DNA from: Actinomycetota bacterium
Lineage (GTDB): Bacteria; Actinomycetota; Actinomycetes; JACCUZ01
Assembly (NCBI GenBank): GCA_030841025.1
Contig: JAVEDJ010000309.1
Span: 1 to 43,549 of the forward strand
DNA length: 43,549 bases
Direction of reading: 5' to 3'
In this document: positions 40,182 to 43,549 of the stretch, piece by piece
How positions within the stretch are numbered: position 1 is the stretch's first letter
Layout: each line of letters begins with the position of its first letter
Made by a program: the position numbers and the translations under genes
Notes under the pieces: model-generated
The model's input: the letters and a program-made list of their open reading frames with translations, nothing else
What the model was told of the DNA's origin: nothing
Databases searched by the model: none

Positions 40182-42172
40182 TTCCGACCCCGCGCCCCAC
40201 GCGGCACGCGACGTGCCGCGCTGGGAGCCGGCGGTGCCAGGCGCCGGCGTACCCCTCGGAGGGCCCGGCGCAGCCCCGGCACCCGCCGGACCACGGCCCG
40301 AAGCCGACGGCTCCCGGCGGACTGCGGTGCCGCGGTCGTCTTCCGCGCCCGCTCGATCTGCACGCGACCGTCCTGAGCGACGACGGCGACCAGCCCCAGC
40401 GGTGTCACCTTGCCCTGGAGCTCGAGCGAGAGGCGGTGTCGGCCGGGCACCGCGCTGAGCCAGGATTCCACCCGTGCCTGTCCCGTGGTGCCGGCCGCGA
40501 TGAGCCGTCCGGGCACCGGCAGCTTGCCGATCCGTACGGCGCACGGTCGCTCCCCGTCTCCGGACACGTGCAAGCCGGGCAGCTCGATCACCATCCGCGA
40601 GCCCGACGCCCCGTGCGTCACCTGGACGTCGCGTGGCTGTAGACGGAGCTTGGCGGCCAGCGGGACCTGCGGTACGTCCACGGCGAGGATCACGTTCCCG
40701 TTCTTGGTGACGGACGGGACAACCGGCGTCCCGTCCACGAGGGCTGGCTCTGGCAACGGCGTCGGCCCTGGTAGCGGCTCGGTCACATGGAAGCCGATCA
40801 GCCCGGTGACCGCCCGCAGCTGCCAGCGACCGGGGCCCAGCGGGGCATCGTCCTGCCCGGTACGGACGTCGAGGAGCAGGTGGTGCGCCAACGTCGGCGT
40901 CAGGTTGCCGTCGTCATCTTCCTCGAATGACTGCGTGGTCCCGCCCGGCAGCATGGTGAACATGCCGAGCTCGCTGTGTCGCACGAGTGGCCGGATGTCC
41001 GCCTTGGGCAGCTCGTCGGTCATGTCGAGCAGTGCCGGGTCGATGTTGGTGCCGACGTCGATGGGCGGCACCCAGAAGATGCGTCCCTCACGCCTGCGAA
41101 AGGTGATCGGGCGCCCGTCCGCATAGCGCATCGTTACCGAGACGTCGAGGTGGAGCACTCCGTCGCGCCACTGTGCGGAGCTGATGACGGGTGTCGCGGT
41201 CATTCGGGCGATCGCCTGGCCCATCGCCACGACCCGCTCCTTGTCGCCCGAGCGGAGCAGCGCGGACAGGACACGGCGGAATGGGCTGAGGTACCTGTCG
41301 GAGGACGCGAACCGGGTTCGGGACAGCTCGCCGCCGATCGTGATCAGCTCGTCCTGCTTCTGGGGGTCCGGGCGAGAGGTGTTGCGCTCGATGAAGTTCA
41401 GGACCTTGCCGTTGTACCAGCGCGCCAGCAGTGCCTCGCGCTCCGGGCCCGGCTCGGTGTTGGCCTCGACGATGTCGAGCACCTCGACCATGTGCGGGTA
41501 GTAGGTCGCGGGGTCGATGCCCCGCGAGTAGTTCGCGGTGTCGTCACGGAACACCCAGAAGTAGCAGGGGTAGTCGGCCAGCACCGAGATGACATCTGCC
41601 GCGAAGTAGGCGGGCAGCACGAGGGCGTGGTCCTCCAGGCGACGCTTGCCCTCCGGAAAGCGGATTCCGTGCTCGAGGAGGAAGGCCCGCCGGAAGAGCT
41701 TGTGCGGCGTGAGCAGGCCGATCAGCGGCCACCATGACAGGTCGACCCGCGGCCGGTTCTGGGCGAACAGGGCGGCGCCGAGCGGCTTGCCCCGCCCGAC
41801 TCGCTGCTCGCGCGCCACCAGCACGTCCGAGCTGTTGGCCTTCGCGTAGTCGTACATGCGGGCGAGCGCCTCGTCGCCGAAGAAGTCATCGTGGTCAGCG
41901 AAGAAGACGTACTCCCCGTTCGCCATGTCGAGGCCGATGTTGCGCGGCTTGCCTGGCCAGCCGGAGTTGGGGATCTGCGTGGTGCGGATGTTCGGGCGCG
42001 CGGCCGCGAGCTGCTCGAGCCGTTCGGCGGTACCGTCCGTCGAGCCGTCGTCGACGAAAACTGCCTCGAACTTGTCGGTGGACAGTGACTGCCGGTCGAG
42101 CGAGTCAACCAGCCTCTGGAGGCCGGTGCCGGAGTTGTAGGTCGCGACCACGACCGATACCAGAACCGTCAT
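40178..42172 (-). CDS. GT2 glycosyltransferase with C-terminal beta domains (TarS-like)
   Basis: 664 residues from ATG 42172. The N-terminal GT-A domain has SVVVATYNSGTGLQRLVDSL, DDGSTDGT (41-48), NIGLDMANGEYVFFADHDDF (catalytic DHD 93-95) and RRLEDHALVLPAYF. Residues from about 330 on form two beta-rich segments and a basic Arg/Pro tail. The layout recalls the wall-teichoic-acid glycosyltransferases TarS/TarP, whose C-terminal domains trimerise, so a cell-wall glycopolymer acceptor is a reasonable inference. No signal peptide or membrane helix is present. It ends convergent with the methyltransferase gene. Confidence 0.88.
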   Translation of the reverse strand: MTVLVSVVVATYNSGTGLQRLVDSLDRQSLSTDKFEAVFVDDGSTDGTAERLEQLAAARPNIRTTQIPNSGWPGKPRNIGLDMANGEYVFFADHDDFFGDEALARMYDYAKANSSDVLVAREQRVGRGKPLGAALFAQNRPRVDLSWWPLIGLLTPHKLFRRAFLLEHGIRFPEGKRRLEDHALVLPAYFAADVISVLADYPCYFWVFRDDTANYSRGIDPATYYPHMVEVLDIVEANTEPGPEREALLARWYNGKVLNFIERNTSRPDPQKQDELITIGGELSRTRFASSDRYLSPFRRVLSALLRSGDKERVVAMGQAIARMTATPVISSAQWRDGVLHLDVSVTMRYADGRPITFRRREGRIFWVPPIDVGTNIDPALLDMTDELPKADIRPLVRHSELGMFTMLPGGTTQSFEEDDDGNLTPTLAHHLLLDVRTGQDDAPLGPGRWQLRAVTGLIGFHVTEPLPGPTPLPEPALVDGTPVVPSVTKNGNVILAVDVPQVPLAAKLRLQPRDVQVTHGASGSRMVIELPGLHVSGDGERPCAVRIGKLPVPGRLIAAGTTGQARVESWLSAVPGRHRLSLELQGKVTPLGLVAVVAQDGRVQIERARKTTAAPQSAGSRRLRAVVRRVPGLRRALRGVRRRLAPPAPSAARRVPRGARGRN

Positions 42173-42254
42173 CGGCCGCTGGTCGATGCTGCGGGCAGGG
42201 TCAACATGCGCCGCAGGATACGGGTTCCCCGACCTGCGGGTGGACGGGGCAGGC

Positions 42255-42488
42255 TCAGGCCGGGCGGCGGTGTCCCCCGGAGAGGCTGGCCGCCGTCGGG
42301 GCGAGGGCGGCCAGCAGCTGGGTAGCCGCCTCGCCGTCCTGCTGTCGCGCCTGGATCGCGGAGCTGGCGTTGCGGCGAGACCCCTCGGTGACGGCGGCGG
42401 TGGAGGTGCGCAGCGCGGCCCGAAGGAGTTCGGAGAAGGTGGCCATCGGTGGCATCGCTGGTGTCATGAGACCCAGCGAACTCTCCAC
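42255..42488 (-). CDS. small hypothetical protein (up to 77 residues)
   Basis: The frame from GTG 42488 is 77 residues, with internal Met starts at about 42467 and 42446. The core ATFSELLRAALRTSTAAVTE and SSAIQARQQDGEAATQLLAA is helical and polar-alanine rich; no motif or membrane helix is seen. Third codon positions are mostly G or C, so it may be real, but no ribosome site is strong. A CACGGGT/ACCCGTG stem (42486-42502) covers the first start. Function unknown. Confidence 0.45.
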   Translation of the reverse strand: MESSLGLMTPAMPPMATFSELLRAALRTSTAAVTEGSRRNASSAIQARQQDGEAATQLLAALAPTAASLSGGHRRPA

Positions 42489-42530
42489 GGGTTACACCCG
42501 TGTGTCCCCTGCGCAAAACCTGTGGGTCGA

Positions 42531-43466
42531 TCAGGCAGGAGCGCCCGTGCGTGCGGCCACAGCCTGCTGGTAGAGCCGGCCGGCGCGGTAGGAGGAGCGG
42601 ACCAGGGGGCCCGACATCACACCGGCGTACCCGATCTGCTCGGCCTCCGCCTGCAGCTCGACGAACTCCTCGGGCCTGACCCAGCGCACCACGGGGTGAT
42701 GGCGGGGGGAGGGCCGGAGGTACTGGGTGATGGTGATCAGCTCGCAGCCAGCCCCGTGCAGGTCGCGCAGCGCCTCGCTCACCTCGCTGCGCTCCTCGCC
42801 CATGCCGAGGATGAGGTTGGACTTGGTGACCAGGCCCGCCGTTCTCGCCTGACGGATGACCTCGAGCGAGCGCTCGTAGCGGAAGCCCGGGCGGATGCGC
42901 CGAAAGATGCGCGGAACCGTCTCGATGTTGTGCGCGAGCACCTCGGGCTGGGAGCCGAACACCTCGGCCAGCTGCTCGGGCTTGGCGTCGAAGTCAGGGA
43001 TCAACAGCTCAACACCGGTGCCGGCGGTCCGCGCATGGATCTGCCGTACGGTCTCGGCGTACAGCCAGGCGCCACCGTCGGGCAGGTCGTCACGCGCCAC
43101 GCCGGTCACCGTCGCGTAGCGCAGCCCCATCGTGGCCACCGACTCGGCGACCCGCCGCGGTTCGTCGCGGTCGAGCTCGGCCGGCTTGCCGGTGTCGATC
43201 TGGCAGAAGTCGCAGCGGCGGGTGCACTGGTCACCGCCGATGAGGAACGTCGCCTCGCGGTCCTCCCAGCACTCGAAGATGTTGGGGCAACCGGCCTCCT
43301 CGCACACCGTGTGCAGACCCTCGCGCTTGACCAGCGACTTGAGCTCGGAGTACTCCGGACCCATCCGGGCGCGGGTCTTGATCCAGCTCGGCTTCTTCTC
43401 GATGGGCGTCTCGCTGTTGCGGACCTCGAGACGGAGCAGCTTGCGTCCCTCCGGTGCGATCGTCAC
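42531..43466 (-). CDS. lipA: lipoyl synthase
   Basis: 311 residues from GTG 43466. This radical SAM enzyme inserts two sulfurs into octanoyl groups on lipoyl domains. Both iron-sulfur clusters are marked: Cys55, Cys60, Cys66 ([12 protein letters not shown]) for the auxiliary sulfur-donor cluster and Cys81, Cys85, Cys88 (CTRRCDFC) for the SAM cluster. Other family segments are [38 protein letters not shown] and the C-terminal [11 protein letters not shown] with the conserved RSSY. A TACCCT box six bases upstream suggests leaderless expression. lipB, often the neighbour, would be to the right of the window. Confidence 0.96.
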   Translation of the reverse strand: MTIAPEGRKLLRLEVRNSETPIEKKPSWIKTRARMGPEYSELKSLVKREGLHTVCEEAGCPNIFECWEDREATFLIGGDQCTRRCDFCQIDTGKPAELDRDEPRRVAESVATMGLRYATVTGVARDDLPDGGAWLYAETVRQIHARTAGTGVELLIPDFDAKPEQLAEVFGSQPEVLAHNIETVPRIFRRIRPGFRYERSLEVIRQARTAGLVTKSNLILGMGEERSEVSEALRDLHGAGCELITITQYLRPSPRHHPVVRWVRPEEFVELQAEAEQIGYAGVMSGPLVRSSYRAGRLYQQAVAARTGAPA

Positions 43467-43472
43467 GGCATC

Positions 43473-43478
43473 AGGGTA
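43473..43478 (-). promoter_or_regulatory. -10 box for leaderless lipA
   Basis: TACCCT on the minus strand ends six bases before the GTG start, the spacing expected if transcription begins at or next to the start codon. By eye only. The remaining bases to the window end (43479-43549) hold no recognised gene. Confidence 0.35.
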
Positions 43479-43549
43479 CGTCGCCCATGGTGGCCTCTTT
43501 TGCCGCGGCCCGCCGGCATAGGGCAGGCTCGTGGCCAGATCGGGGCGCC

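Noticed and set aside
42531-43466. LipA as a maturation enzyme for the repeat peptide
   Set aside because: All six cluster cysteines and the RSSY motif match ordinary lipoyl synthase, and it is 17 kb away in a normal context.
1-43549. tRNA genes, insertion sequences, prophage or toxin-antitoxin pairs
   Set aside because: No cloverleaf tRNA, transposase, integrase or phage-like gene could be recognised on reading both strands by eye.

Overview
The window is a dense, very GC-rich actinobacterial chromosome segment. Third codon positions are almost all G or C, GTG and TTG starts are common, and several promoters look leaderless. Gene content and order fit an actinomycete of the Nocardioides type: Nif3 / zinc-ribbon protein / RNase H-phosphatase, rnpB, map, panB, nadE, glnA2-glnE-glnA1, RDD, DUF4191, lipA. 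The placement rests on remembered gene order and protein style, not on a search.

Layout. 1-7.45 kb is accessory: the N-terminal part of a large LuxR-type ATPase regulator (minus strand), an HD-domain protein, and a co-directional set of membrane alpha/beta-hydrolase, 14-TM DHA2 exporter and MMPL transporter. 7.7-14.7 kb is mostly core: Nif3-like protein, coiled-coil zinc-ribbon protein (apparent CTG start), RNase H/phosphatase fusion, an ArsB/NhaD-like permease, a short RNB nuclease and the RNase P RNA. 14.7-20.5 kb holds a cupin/TetR divergent pair with a symmetric operator candidate, map, a lysine-repeat histone-like protein, a signal-less BtuF-like protein and panB. 20.6-25.2 kb (minus strand) holds nadE, a membrane GGDEF/EAL protein and a 39-residue peptide made of almost four copies of TPGTGWHLI.

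25.4-31.9 kb runs forward: glnA2, a class I glutamine amidotransferase, glnE and an MFS transporter overlapping glnE by 3 bp. 32-34.8 kb carries two tandem secreted glycosidase-like paralogues. 34.8-36.5 kb is gene-poor, with two small Cys/His proteins of one family, several long hairpins and an apparent partial duplication of the glnA1 3' end. 36.5-43.5 kb holds glnA1 behind a complete four-box GlnR site, RDD and DUF4191 proteins, a methyltransferase and a large GT2 glycosyltransferase placed between DUF4191 and lipA, and lipA.

Functionally, the clearest theme is nitrogen control: GlnA1 keeps the adenylylation tyrosine and a GlnR site, GlnA2 has tryptophan at that position and only a half-like GlnR site, and GlnE lies between them. 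The most novel-looking item is the repeat peptide at 25069-25188. Its repeat copies differ only by synonymous changes, so it appears to be selected as protein. No RiPP-type maturation enzyme was recognised in the window.
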